DNA of 28,030 nucleotides. Origin: an uncultured Collinsella sp. (GTDB lineage Bacteria > Actinomycetota > Coriobacteriia > Coriobacteriales > Coriobacteriaceae). Below the pieces are notes generated by a model. That model was not told the origin of the DNA. It made no database searches and was given only the letters and a program-made list of their open reading frames with translations. Made by a program: the position numbers and the translations under genes. Shown in pieces: positions 22,007-28,030 of the stretch (position 1 is its first letter; every line of letters begins with the position of its first letter). Where the stretch lies: contig URNC01000008.1 in NCBI GenBank assembly GCA_900549065.1, positions 1-28,030 on the forward strand, in the 5' to 3' direction.

Positions 22007-22796
22007 CTTCGAAGTCACCTCCGTCAGAAACAGCTGCACCCTTCAGCTCGGTCTGCTGCTGGAAGTCCCAGAAAGCGATGCCGAAGCCGATGAGAGCGAG
22101 GATGAGCAGAGCAGGGGTTGCCAGCGAATCGTTGGCAACGGTGATGAGCGCGAGGCCAAAGCCCATGAGGAAGAAGCCCCACATATCGCGGTTCATCATA
22201 ACCTTGAGCAGGACGGCGAAGCCGACGAAGCGCATCATGCCGCCTGCAGCGGACAGACCGGTCTGCAGCCAAGTCGGGATGGCGGAAGCGATGGTCTGAC
22301 CAATGGTAGCGCCAGCGATGAAGAACAGGGTGACGACGACAGCGAAGATCAGGCCGAGCAGAGCCATGGCGAAGTAGTTCAGGCGCTCGATGCCCTTGGT
22401 GTCCGCGTTGTGAGCCATGTTATCGGCCGTGGACATAAGCGGGGACATAAGCGTGAAGACCAGGGTAACGCCGAGCTGGCCAAGCAGAGCGAACGGAATG
22501 GCGAGACCGACTGCCGCGTTGGGCTCGAGGCCCGTGGCGATAGCGAGAATGGCTGCCATGATGCCGCCGATGACGGCGTTAGGCGGCTGAGCGCCTCCGA
22601 TCGGCATGTTGCCGATCGTCATGAGCTGATAGGTACCACCCACGAGAAGACCGGTGTTGAGGTCGCCAAGGATAAGACCGATGACGGCGCCGGTGACGAT
22701 GGGCTGATAGAGAGACTCGAGGAAGTCAAACTGGTCGATTGCCGCGATGAACGTGACGACGAAGACCAGAGCGATCTGGATGATCGAGTATTCCAT
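21996..22796 (-). CDS. PTS EIIC, mannose family
   Basis: A 266-residue membrane permease of the ManY/AgaC/AgaW type. Typical motifs are IAAIDQFDFLESLYQPIV at the N-terminus, GTYQLMTIGNMPIGGAQPPNAVIGG (the family signature region near residue 60), and several long hydrophobic helices. The C-terminal tail (QQQTELKGAAVSDGGDFEDGI) is charged and overlaps the EIID start. AAAGGAGGAGCAAG precedes the ATG. A 90-bp gap with two hairpins separates it from EIIB. Confidence 0.9.
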   Translation of the reverse strand: MEYSIIQIALVFVVTFIAAIDQFDFLESLYQPIVTGAVIGLILGDLNTGLLVGGTYQLMTIGNMPIGGAQPPNAVIGGIMAAILAIATGLEPNAAVGLAIPFALLGQLGVTLVFTLMSPLMSTADNMAHNADTKGIERLNYFAMALLGLIFAVVVTLFFIAGATIGQTIASAIPTWLQTGLSAAGGMMRFVGFAVLLKVMMNRDMWGFFLMGFGLALITVANDSLATPALLILALIGFGIAFWDFQQQTELKGAAVSDGGDFEDGI

Positions 22797-22886
22797 CTTG
22801 CTCCTCCTTTCAAAATGTATGTACGCACTTTGGATTTCACGTACAGAACGTCAGGGTTTCACTCCTGACAACGTGGATCACGAGGA
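22797..22886 (-). other. EIIB-EIIC spacer with two hairpins
   Basis: GTACG/CGTAC (about 22821-22843) and GTCAGG/CCTGAC (22850-22869, extended by ACGT on both sides) can fold in the spacer of an otherwise tightly packed operon. Neither has a T-run, so message processing or stability is more likely than termination. Confidence 0.45.
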
Positions 22887-23369
22887 TTACGAGAAGAGCT
22901 TGCTCGTGTCCTCAACAGGCGTGCTCGGAACGCGCCTGATCTCCAACTCCACCCCCAATTCCTGCAGCTCTTTAAACGCAGCGACATCCTCGTCGTTAAC
23001 TGCGACGGAGGTGGCGACTTGGCGCTTTCCTTCCGACATGTGCATGTTGCCGATGTTTACCTTCTTTATAGGCACACCGCCCTTGACGAGCGTAAGCACG
23101 TCTTCCGGTGTTTCGGCCACGATGAAGATCTTCTGGCGCGGGCTCGCCTTGCCAATGACGTCGATGGTCTTCTGCAGAGAGAAGAAACGCGTAGCGACGC
23201 CGGCGGGAGCGGCCATCTTCATGAGGTTCTGGCGCATGGTGTTGGACGCCACGTCGTCGTTGGCGACGAGGATGAGGTTGGAGCCCAGGGTGGAGTTCCA
23301 CTGGGTGGCAACCTGACCATGAACCAGTCGGTTATCGATGCGGGTAAGAAGAATGTTGGGTTCTGCCAT
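22887..23369 (-). CDS. PTS EIIB, mannose family
   Basis: A 160-residue cytoplasmic EIIB. His17 in TRIDNRLVHGQVATQW is the phosphorylated residue that passes phosphate to the sugar. The remaining pattern (LVKGGVPIKKVNIGNMHMSEGKR, FKELQELGVELEIRRVP) is normal for AgaB/ManX-type EIIB. GAAAGGAAGCTGATCAAC precedes the ATG. It sits between the YajC-like gene and EIIC. The orphan paralogue at 13097 keeps the fold but has Asp at position 17. Confidence 0.92.
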   Translation of the reverse strand: MAEPNILLTRIDNRLVHGQVATQWNSTLGSNLILVANDDVASNTMRQNLMKMAAPAGVATRFFSLQKTIDVIGKASPRQKIFIVAETPEDVLTLVKGGVPIKKVNIGNMHMSEGKRQVATSVAVNDEDVAAFKELQELGVELEIRRVPSTPVEDTSKLFS

Positions 23370-23405
23370 GTTGATCAGCTTCCTTTCGTTATTTGCTGAC
23401 GACAG

Positions 23406-23687
23406 TTACTTGATCTCCTGAATCGCGTAACGCGAAACATCTACGACGGCTCCGGATCGGACTTTGATCTGGACCTTCTCGCCTTCGATGCCTTTGACGG
23501 TTCCGTAGATACCGCCGGCGAAAAGAACCTCTTGACCCGGCTTGAGCTCGGTGTGCAGCTCCTTGAAGTACTTCTGCTTCTTCTTCATGTTGATTTGCGA
23601 CCAGATGGTGTAAATCAAGCCCATGATGACAAGCAGGCCTAAAAGGGCGACCGAGGAGCTCAGGACGTTGGCTCCGAAATCGGCCAT
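23406..23687 (-). CDS. YajC-like membrane protein inside the PTS operon
   Basis: A 93-residue protein with one N-terminal transmembrane helix (about 10-28, SVALLGLLVIMGLIYTIW), a basic stretch MKKKQKYFKEL and a small beta domain (LKPGQEVLFAGGIYGTVKGIEGEKVQIKVRSGAVVDVSRYAI). This is the YajC pattern, a SecDF accessory subunit. YajC-like genes are also known inside some mannose-family PTS operons of streptococci, where their role is unsettled. Its ATG overlaps the EIIA stop by one base (TAATG), so it is translated together with the PTS. It is probably a PTS accessory protein rather than the general YajC. Confidence 0.85.
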   Translation of the reverse strand: MADFGANVLSSSVALLGLLVIMGLIYTIWSQINMKKKQKYFKELHTELKPGQEVLFAGGIYGTVKGIEGEKVQIKVRSGAVVDVSRYAIQEIK

Positions 23688-24130
23688 TAGATGCCGTCCT
23701 CGTCGCCGAAGATATCCTCTTCGTCGGAGCCGGCAACGGATGCGACCGTCTGGGCGGTGATGCCCGTCTGGCCAACGGTCACGGCCTGCTCGCCAAGCTC
23801 GGCGAGCGTGGCGTTGCCGCGGAGGAACAGAAGCTCAATAACCATGGGAAGGTTGGTGCCGGTCAGAACCTCGACGTTGTCGACATCCTGGGCAATCATC
23901 ATCGCCTGGTTGAACGGGGTGCCACCAAGCAGGTCGGTAAAGACGAGCACGCCATCGCACTCCTCGCGCATGGCGGTAATAGCGGCGCGGAGATCCTCAC
24001 CGTAGGAAGCAGCCTGGTCGCCCTCAAAAGGAACGACGGTAAAAGCGGGCTGGTCGCCAGCAACCATAGCGATAGCGCTTGCGAGGCCGGGTGCGAACTG
24101 TCCATGACCGGTAAGAATAAAGCCAACCAT
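23687..24130 (-). CDS. PTS EIIA, mannose family
   Basis: A 147-residue cytoplasmic EIIA. His9 in ILTGHGQFAPGLASA is the phosphorylated residue. DLLGGTPFNQAMM is the conserved second motif. The C-terminal tail (SDEEDIFGDEDGI) is acidic. It is the first gene of a leftward operon of EIIA, YajC-like, EIIB, EIIC and EIID. GAAGGGAAATTTGA precedes the ATG. A GntR-type operator lies about 120 bp upstream. Confidence 0.92.
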   Translation of the reverse strand: MVGFILTGHGQFAPGLASAIAMVAGDQPAFTVVPFEGDQAASYGEDLRAAITAMREECDGVLVFTDLLGGTPFNQAMMIAQDVDNVEVLTGTNLPMVIELLFLRGNATLAELGEQAVTVGQTGITAQTVASVAGSDEEDIFGDEDGI

Positions 24131-24246
24131 TCAAATTTCCCTTCCGAAGGTGTGTACGATCTGAGTCCGATGATTTTCGGAAGCCAGCGGGCGCTCGCCC
24201 TTAAAGCTTCTTAGAAAGCGTTCTTTGAAGACCAGTGGTTTCTAAA

Positions 24247-24260
24247 CTGGTAGTAACCAC
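24247..24260. promoter_or_regulatory. GntR-type operator before the PTS operon
   Basis: CTGGTAGTAACCAC matches the palindrome at 19954-19967 in 13 of 14 positions. It is preceded by ACCAGTGGT (24231), another half-site pair. The position just downstream of the candidate -10 fits repression. Confidence 0.7.
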
Positions 24261-24354
24261 GTGACGTGTTGTTGTCACTATATCACCCTAGAAGAGGTCG
24301 CTTTCGTTGATTCATACGGTAAAACGTTTTTGCACCGCTCACGGTGATAAATCG

Positions 24355-24362
24355 ACCGTTTA
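24355..24362 (-). promoter_or_regulatory. TAAACGGT site
   Basis: ACCGTTTA on the plus strand, within ATCGACCGTTTACCGGTCG, which is itself an inverted repeat (CGACCG-N5-CGGTCG). It belongs to the TRAACGGT family seen upstream of the other PTS units. Confidence 0.4.
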
Positions 24363-24527
24363 CCGGTCGTTAACACTTCTACCTGCGGTTTTGAAACCGT
24401 TTCGAAATGTTTTGCCAAAAGATCGGATCTTTTCCTGTGTCTAAACAACGCAGGGCGGCTAAAAATAGCGTGAAGAAAAATTGCAGGTCATTGTGAAGAT
24501 ATGTGAATTGGTCTTTTTGACTTAATA

Positions 24528-24545
24528 CCAGTTAGAACCAGTTTT
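24528..24545. promoter_or_regulatory. Direct repeat ACCAGTTAGAACCAGTTT
   Basis: Two ACCAGTT words 10 bp apart, one helical turn, preceded by TTGGTC at 24508. These resemble half-sites of the GntR operator and may extend its binding region far upstream. Confidence 0.4.
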
Positions 24546-24554
24546 GAGATTATC

Positions 24555-24582
24555 GGTGAACGGTAGTTTTCGACCGTTCACC
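24555..24582. promoter_or_regulatory. Perfect inverted TGAACGGT pair
   Basis: GGTGAACGGT (24555-24564) and ACCGTTCACC (24573-24582) are perfect inverted copies with an 8-bp spacer. This is the most symmetrical occurrence of the motif in the window. Confidence 0.6.
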
Positions 24583-24682
24583 GGTTACTTGCAATCGTTT
24601 GCAGTTGTTTTCCCAGATGAATTAGGGAAGCGCGATGGAGCGCTTGCGCGGGCGCGAGGCCTACCCCAGTGGTTTCGGCAGC

Positions 24683-24719
24683 AAAAAGCCCGCTAGAACG
24701 TTGTCCGTTCTAGCGGGCT
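24683..24719 (-). terminator. Terminator of the SurA/trigger-factor-like gene
   Basis: AGCCCGCTAGAACG (24687-24700) and CGTTCTAGCGGGCT (24706-24719) form a perfect 14-bp stem with a 5-base loop. On the minus strand it is followed by TTTTT. Confidence 0.92.
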
Positions 24720-24761
24720 AAATCAGGCAGATCGGCTAGCGCACAGTAGTGCAGGCAAACC

Positions 24762-25856
24762 TTACGCAAACAGGCCGTAGATGCTGATGTTGGCCTTGGC
24801 GTAGAGGCCGTTAGCATACTCGGTCCACTTGGAGCTGGCGCTCGAAGCCTGCGAAGAGTACTGCTGGTAAGCAGTGTAGTAGGCGGTCATGGCCTGCTTA
24901 TAGGTGGCGCTATCGGCCGTAAAGGCATCGTCGGCAAAGGCCTTAGCGTAGGTGCCGTTCTCGTCCTTCCAGGTACCCTTCGAGCTATCCCACTCGTCGC
25001 CGGCAAGTTTGATGATGTAATCGGCGTAGTCCTTGCTCGCGGTCTCCTCGTTGCCGTCAGCAGGCTCGGTCGGGGCGGTCGGCATGCTTGCGGAGCTATC
25101 GCCCACCTTCTTCTTGTAGAGCTTCTGCAGCGTCGCGGACTGGCGGACGATCTGCTTGGCCTGGTCCTTGGACACGCCATACTGCGTGGCCATGGTCTTG
25201 TAGTCCGAAGTGCCGATGGATTCCTCGGCGTACTGCTTCATCTCCTTAGAGGAGACGGTAATGCCCTCGTCCTCGGCAGCGTCGAGCAGGATCTTGTTGC
25301 GCACGTAGGACAGGATGACGTCGGCAGAAGGAGCGGTGTAGTTGCCATCGCTATCCTTGACGGTGTCGAGGCTGTACTGGCTCTCGATGGCCTCGCGCGC
25401 GGTGATGTCGCTCTTCTTGCCGTTGTAGCTATAGCTTGCCACGGTCGAATCGAGCTGGTCCTCGGTCAGGGTCGACGAGCCGACACCCTTGCCGCCAAAG
25501 CCGCCATTGCCAATAAAGAAGCCGACCACGGCGGCGATCACGACGGCAACCACAAAGGCGGCAATCATCGTCTTCTTGTGCCTGGATGCATGGTCGTCTT
25601 CATCGGAACCCAGAATATCGTCGTCCTCATCCTGGGCCTCGGGCATCAGATTCTCGTCAGCGGCATCCGCGGCAATCTGAGCCTCCAGTCGGGCGTCCTC
25701 CTCCTCGGCCGTCGTGCCGGCGGCAATGTGCTCGGCAGACGTACCGGCGACCAGATCGATCTTCTCGTCCTCGTCACCGTCGGGGCCTTCGCCGCGCTCG
25801 ATGATCTGGATGCCGTCGATCTCGTCCTTCTCGTCCTTCTTTTGAATCAGACCCAT
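24762..25856 (-). CDS. Membrane-anchored SurA/trigger-factor-like protein
   Basis: A 364-residue protein. Residues 1-93 are a very acidic cytoplasmic segment (for example AQDEDDDILGSDEDD), 96-116 a transmembrane helix (TMIAAFVVAVVIAAVVGFFIG), and the rest is extracytoplasmic. The region from about 125 to 245 is helical and reads like a SurA N-terminal or trigger-factor C-terminal chaperone domain (ADVILSYVRNKILLDAAEDEGITVSSKEMKQY). I see no rotamase domain. The C-terminal 100 residues are rich in Tyr, Ala and Ser. It is probably a surface chaperone-like protein; substrates are unknown. CAAGGAGTAACTGAT precedes the ATG. Confidence 0.7.
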   Translation of the reverse strand: MGLIQKKDEKDEIDGIQIIERGEGPDGDEDEKIDLVAGTSAEHIAAGTTAEEEDARLEAQIAADAADENLMPEAQDEDDDILGSDEDDHASRHKKTMIAAFVVAVVIAAVVGFFIGNGGFGGKGVGSSTLTEDQLDSTVASYSYNGKKSDITAREAIESQYSLDTVKDSDGNYTAPSADVILSYVRNKILLDAAEDEGITVSSKEMKQYAEESIGTSDYKTMATQYGVSKDQAKQIVRQSATLQKLYKKKVGDSSASMPTAPTEPADGNEETASKDYADYIIKLAGDEWDSSKGTWKDENGTYAKAFADDAFTADSATYKQAMTAYYTAYQQYSSQASSASSKWTEYANGLYAKANISIYGLFA

Positions 25857-25894
25857 ATCAGTTACTCCTTGTTAGGAAACATAGTCTTCAATAG

Positions 25895-25923
25895 AATACG
25901 CCCGACAGAGTGCCGGGCGTATT
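25895..25923. terminator. Hairpin between isocitrate dehydrogenase and the SurA-like gene
   Basis: AATACGCCCG (25895-25904) and CGGGCGTATT (25914-25923) form a perfect 10-bp stem. On the minus strand the following TATTCTATTG is only moderately T-rich, so it may be leaky and let the SurA-like gene be read from upstream. Confidence 0.65.
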
Positions 25924-25982
25924 GATTCTTAGGTTATACGCAAACACTTAAGTACTATTTAGGCGTTTGCAGCCTGCATGTC

Positions 25983-27068
25983 TTAGGCCAGGTGCGCGAT
26001 AACGGCATCGGCAAAGGCCTGCGTGCCCACGGCGCCCTCGACGGAGCCGGTCTGGGCACGACGCACGTCGCCGGTAACCTGCTTACCCTCGTCGAGCGTG
26101 GCGGACACGGCGGCGCGGATACGATTGGCCGCATCGTTCTCGCCCAGATGATCGAGCATCATAGCCGCAGACAGAATCTCGGCCGTGGGGTTGGCGATAT
26201 CCTGGCCAGCGATATCGGGCGCGGAGCCATGCGTTGCCTCGAAGATGGCGCAGTCGGCACCGATGTTGGAGCCGGGGGCCATACCCAGGCCACCTACCAG
26301 GCCGGCGCACAGGTCGCTGACGATATCGCCGTACAGGTTGGGCAGCACCAGGACATCGAAGTCGTTGGGGTTCTGGACCAGGCCCATGCAGGTGGCGTCG
26401 ACGATCTTGTCGTTGAACTCAATATCGGGATAGTTGGCGGCCACCTCGCGCGCAACGCGCAGGAACAGGCCATCGGTCGCCTTCATAATGTTGGCCTTGT
26501 GCACGGCCGTCACCTTTTTACGGCCGCAGCGGCGGGCGTACTCAAAGGCGTACTCCACAATGCGGCGGCTCTTGGCGATGGAGATGGGCTTAATTGAGAT
26601 GGCGGAATCGGCGGCGAAGGTCTTCTGACCCGAGCGCTCGACAAGCTGTGAGAGCTCCTCGACCTCGGCAGCGCCCTCATCGAACTCGATCCCGGCGTAG
26701 AGGTCCTCGGTGTTCTCACGCACGATGACCAGGTCGACGTCGCGGAAGCGCGAGCCGTCGCCCGGCTGCGACAGGCAGGGGCGCACGCAGGCGTACAGGT
26801 CGAAGTGCTTGCGCAGGGCCACGTTAACGCTGCGGAAACCCGTGCCGACCGGCGTGGTGATGGGGCCCTTGATGGCAACCTTGGTCTCGGCGACCGCATC
26901 GAGCACGTGCTGGGGCAGCGGCGTGCCAAACTCGTCCATGACGCCGGCGCCGGCCTCCTGGACGTTCCAGTTGATCTGGACACCGGTGGCCTCGACCACG
27001 CGGCGCATGGCCTGCGTAATCTCGGGACCGATACCGTCACCGGGAATCAGGACTACATTGTGCGCCAT
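25983..27068 (-). CDS. icd: NAD-type isocitrate dehydrogenase
   Basis: A 361-residue enzyme of the isocitrate/isopropylmalate dehydrogenase family. The start NVVLIPGDGIGPEI, the substrate segment TGFRSVNVALRKHFDLYACVRP (Ser80, Asn82, Arg86, Arg96), RENTEDLYAGIEF (117-129), the catalytic Lys in KANIMKATDG and the metal ligands in NLYGDIVSD are present. RENTEDLYAGIE and the short length point to the NAD-linked isocitrate group; homoisocitrate or isopropylmalate dehydrogenase is less likely. GGAGTAACAGATT lies in the end of the HEAT-like gene, 6 bp upstream. It supplies 2-oxoglutarate for glutamate synthesis. Confidence 0.85.
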   Translation of the reverse strand: MAHNVVLIPGDGIGPEITQAMRRVVEATGVQINWNVQEAGAGVMDEFGTPLPQHVLDAVAETKVAIKGPITTPVGTGFRSVNVALRKHFDLYACVRPCLSQPGDGSRFRDVDLVIVRENTEDLYAGIEFDEGAAEVEELSQLVERSGQKTFAADSAISIKPISIAKSRRIVEYAFEYARRCGRKKVTAVHKANIMKATDGLFLRVAREVAANYPDIEFNDKIVDATCMGLVQNPNDFDVLVLPNLYGDIVSDLCAGLVGGLGMAPGSNIGADCAIFEATHGSAPDIAGQDIANPTAEILSAAMMLDHLGENDAANRIRAAVSATLDEGKQVTGDVRRAQTGSVEGAVGTQAFADAVIAHLA

Positions 27069-27074
27069 AATCTG

Positions 27075-27773
27075 TTACTCCTCGTTTTCGGCGTCGTCAG
27101 ATTTTTTAACGCTAGCACGCTTCTTCTTTTTGGAGAGATCAAGGTCAAAGCGTTTAACAAGCATTTCGCAAATCTCGCTCGAACGGGCTTTGAGATAGCT
27201 GCCCTTGCCGTTCTCGGCGTCGAACTTAAGGCGCAGCGCGAGCTTCTCGGCGACCTCGGCGTCAATCTCGCCCTGGCCAAACTCGTACAGGCAACCGAGC
27301 ATATCGCGATACTCAAGGTCGCCGTGGTAGCACTGGATGGCCTCGTCCAGGATGGGCCAAGCCTCGCGCGAACGCTCGACGCTCGTGGCGCCCCACACGC
27401 ACAGCAGGCGGAAGGCGGCATAGCGCAGCGTGGAGGAAATCTCGTCGAACAGCGCGGTCTCGGCGCCCTCAAAGGCATCGCCCAGCTGCTCGGGGCAAGT
27501 GGTGGCGAGCGCCGTCAGGGCATCGAGGGCCTCCCAGCGGGTCTGAGCCTCGGGGCGATCGAGCGCCTCGATCAGCGCGGGCACACAGGGCACGACGCGC
27601 TGCGGATCGCGCTCGGCAAGCAGGTGCAGCACGCGGGCGGCAAACTGGCGGATACGGCGCGTGGGGCAGCCGAGCTCCTTGACCAGGCGGTCGACGGCGT
27701 TCTCGTTCTCCTCTGCCAGCTGGAGCTGTGCCAGCTCCTCGTCGGTGAGCTGTTCGTCTTTGTTTTCTGCCAT
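27075..27773 (-). CDS. HEAT-repeat-like protein of unknown function
   Basis: A 232-residue, mostly helical, acidic protein without signal peptide or membrane segment. Residues 30-150 contain HEAT-like helix pairs (RRIRQFAARVLHLLAERDPQ, VPALIEALDRPEAQTRWEALDAL, STLRYAAFRLLCVWGA). The C-terminus is highly charged (LSKKKKRASVKKSDDAENEE). It lies 6 bp upstream of the dehydrogenase and 15 bp after the next gene, so the three form one operon. HEAT folds usually bind proteins. No specific partner can be named. AAAAGAGGTAACT precedes the ATG. Confidence 0.75.
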   Translation of the reverse strand: MAENKDEQLTDEELAQLQLAEENENAVDRLVKELGCPTRRIRQFAARVLHLLAERDPQRVVPCVPALIEALDRPEAQTRWEALDALTALATTCPEQLGDAFEGAETALFDEISSTLRYAAFRLLCVWGATSVERSREAWPILDEAIQCYHGDLEYRDMLGCLYEFGQGEIDAEVAEKLALRLKFDAENGKGSYLKARSSEICEMLVKRFDLDLSKKKKRASVKKSDDAENEE

Positions 27774-27788
27774 AGTTACCTCTTTTTA

Positions 27789-27991
27789 CTATTTCTTAGC
27801 GTGCTTGCCAGCACCTTTGCTGTCATCGGTGACCGAGATGAGCTGTCGGTCGGCCGCGCCATTGCGACGCGCGCGGCGGCGCTCCTCGGCGTCGCCCGCG
27901 TCGGCGGCGGCGCGGTGAGCCTTGTTAACGTTAAAGACCTCGTCGTGTTTGCGCCACGGACCGACGGACTCGCCAAAGCTCATCTTAAGGC
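27789..27991 (-). CDS. Unidentified protein, 5' end cut by the contig edge
   Basis: The C-terminal 67 or so residues of a hydrophilic, basic protein (…NVNKAHRAAADAGDAEERRR… ending GAGKHAKK). The frame is open through an ATG at 27983 to the last genomic base. Because adapter sequence follows at once, it is unclear whether that ATG is the start or an internal Met. No domain is recognised. It is the first visible gene of the operon with the HEAT-like protein and isocitrate dehydrogenase. Confidence 0.5.
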
Positions 27992-28030
27992 CTGTCTCTT
28001 ATACACATCTCCGAGCCCACGAGACTACGC
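27992..28030. other. Nextera adapter contamination
   Basis: CTGTCTCTTATACACATCT (27992-28010) is the Tn5 mosaic end used in Nextera libraries. It is followed by CCGAGCCCACGAGAC (28011-28025), the read-2 adapter, and five bases of an index. This is not genomic sequence, and any reading frame crossing 27991 is artificial. Confidence 0.98.

Larger units (their letters stand above)
24131..24686. promoter_or_regulatory. Long regulatory region upstream of the mannose-type PTS
   Basis: A 556-bp AT-rich gap with no gene. It holds GntR-type words at 24247-24260 and 24528-24545, a TAAACGGT site (24355-24362), the 16-base word shared with 12951, and a perfect inverted TGAACGGT pair (24555-24582). On the minus strand TATAGT near 24280-24285 is a possible -10. 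The length is unusual for this compact window and may hide a long leader or a small RNA. Confidence 0.55.

Overview
The window looks like a chromosomal contig from a high-GC, PTS-rich gut actinobacterium of the class Coriobacteriia, most likely Collinsella. This is inferred from the gene set, strong G/C third-position bias, lactose-, galactitol- and mannose-family PTS loci, and actinobacterial-style housekeeping genes. No database search was possible. The last 39 bases (27992-28030) are Nextera adapter plus the start of an index, not genome, so real sequence ends near 27991.

Layout. (1) 1-7143: two paralogous lactose modules. The right one is intact: lacI-type repressor (-), divergent lacE (EIICB) and lacG (6-phospho-beta-galactosidase) (+). 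The left one keeps lacF (EIIA), a lacI lacking its first codons, and only the last quarter of lacG. The repressor and lacG remnants are joined head to head at 1620/1621, so the promoter, any PTS gene and most of lacG are missing. Both lacG ends are followed by a terminator and then three 80-bp-spaced palindromic units whose interior is always 25 bp. (2) 7163-7769: Phd/YefM-RelE/ParE toxin-antitoxin pair with a palindrome over its -10. (3) 7940-12769: DeoR regulator, divergent galactitol-type PTS (IIA, IIB, terminator-like hairpin, IIC), then galM. (4) 12877-13028: 152-bp element with 21-bp inverted ends. (5) 13097-13579: orphan mannose-type EIIB with Asp at the phosphorylated His. (6) 13787-13862: tRNA-Thr(CGT). 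(7) 14075-16622 (-): lacX-like epimerase, PfkB sugar-phosphate kinase, a broken nagA 3' end, YhcH/NanQ-like protein. (8) 16779-17363 (+): flavodoxin. (9) 17439-24130 (-): GalNAc/galactosamine locus of nagA, agaS, GntR/UTRA regulator and mannose-family PTS (IIA, YajC-like, IIB, IIC, IID). (10) 24762-27991 (-): membrane-anchored SurA/trigger-factor-like protein, NAD-type isocitrate dehydrogenase, HEAT-like protein and a gene cut by the contig end.

How the genes work together. Most of the window brings in galactose-derived sugars and sends them toward tagatose-6-phosphate. LacF/LacE/LacG would release galactose-6-phosphate from lactose-6-phosphate. The mannose-family PTS, NagA and AgaS would turn GalNAc into tagatose-6-phosphate. 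The GatABC-like PTS could bring in galactitol or galactose. The PfkB kinase is a good candidate for making tagatose-1,6-bisphosphate. LacAB isomerase and the bisphosphate aldolase are not in the window. The intact lac module has no EIIA of its own, so LacE probably depends on the lacF stranded in the broken module.

Regulation visible in the sequence: a double overlapping LacI-type operator at lacE; TGGT-N4-ACCA sites matching the GntR regulator at agaS and the mannose-type PTS; a TCGAACATGTTCGA palindrome at the galactitol PTS; and a recurring TGAACGGT/TAAACGGT motif, in direct or inverted pairs, upstream of all four PTS-associated transcription units. I do not recognise the last motif as a described site.
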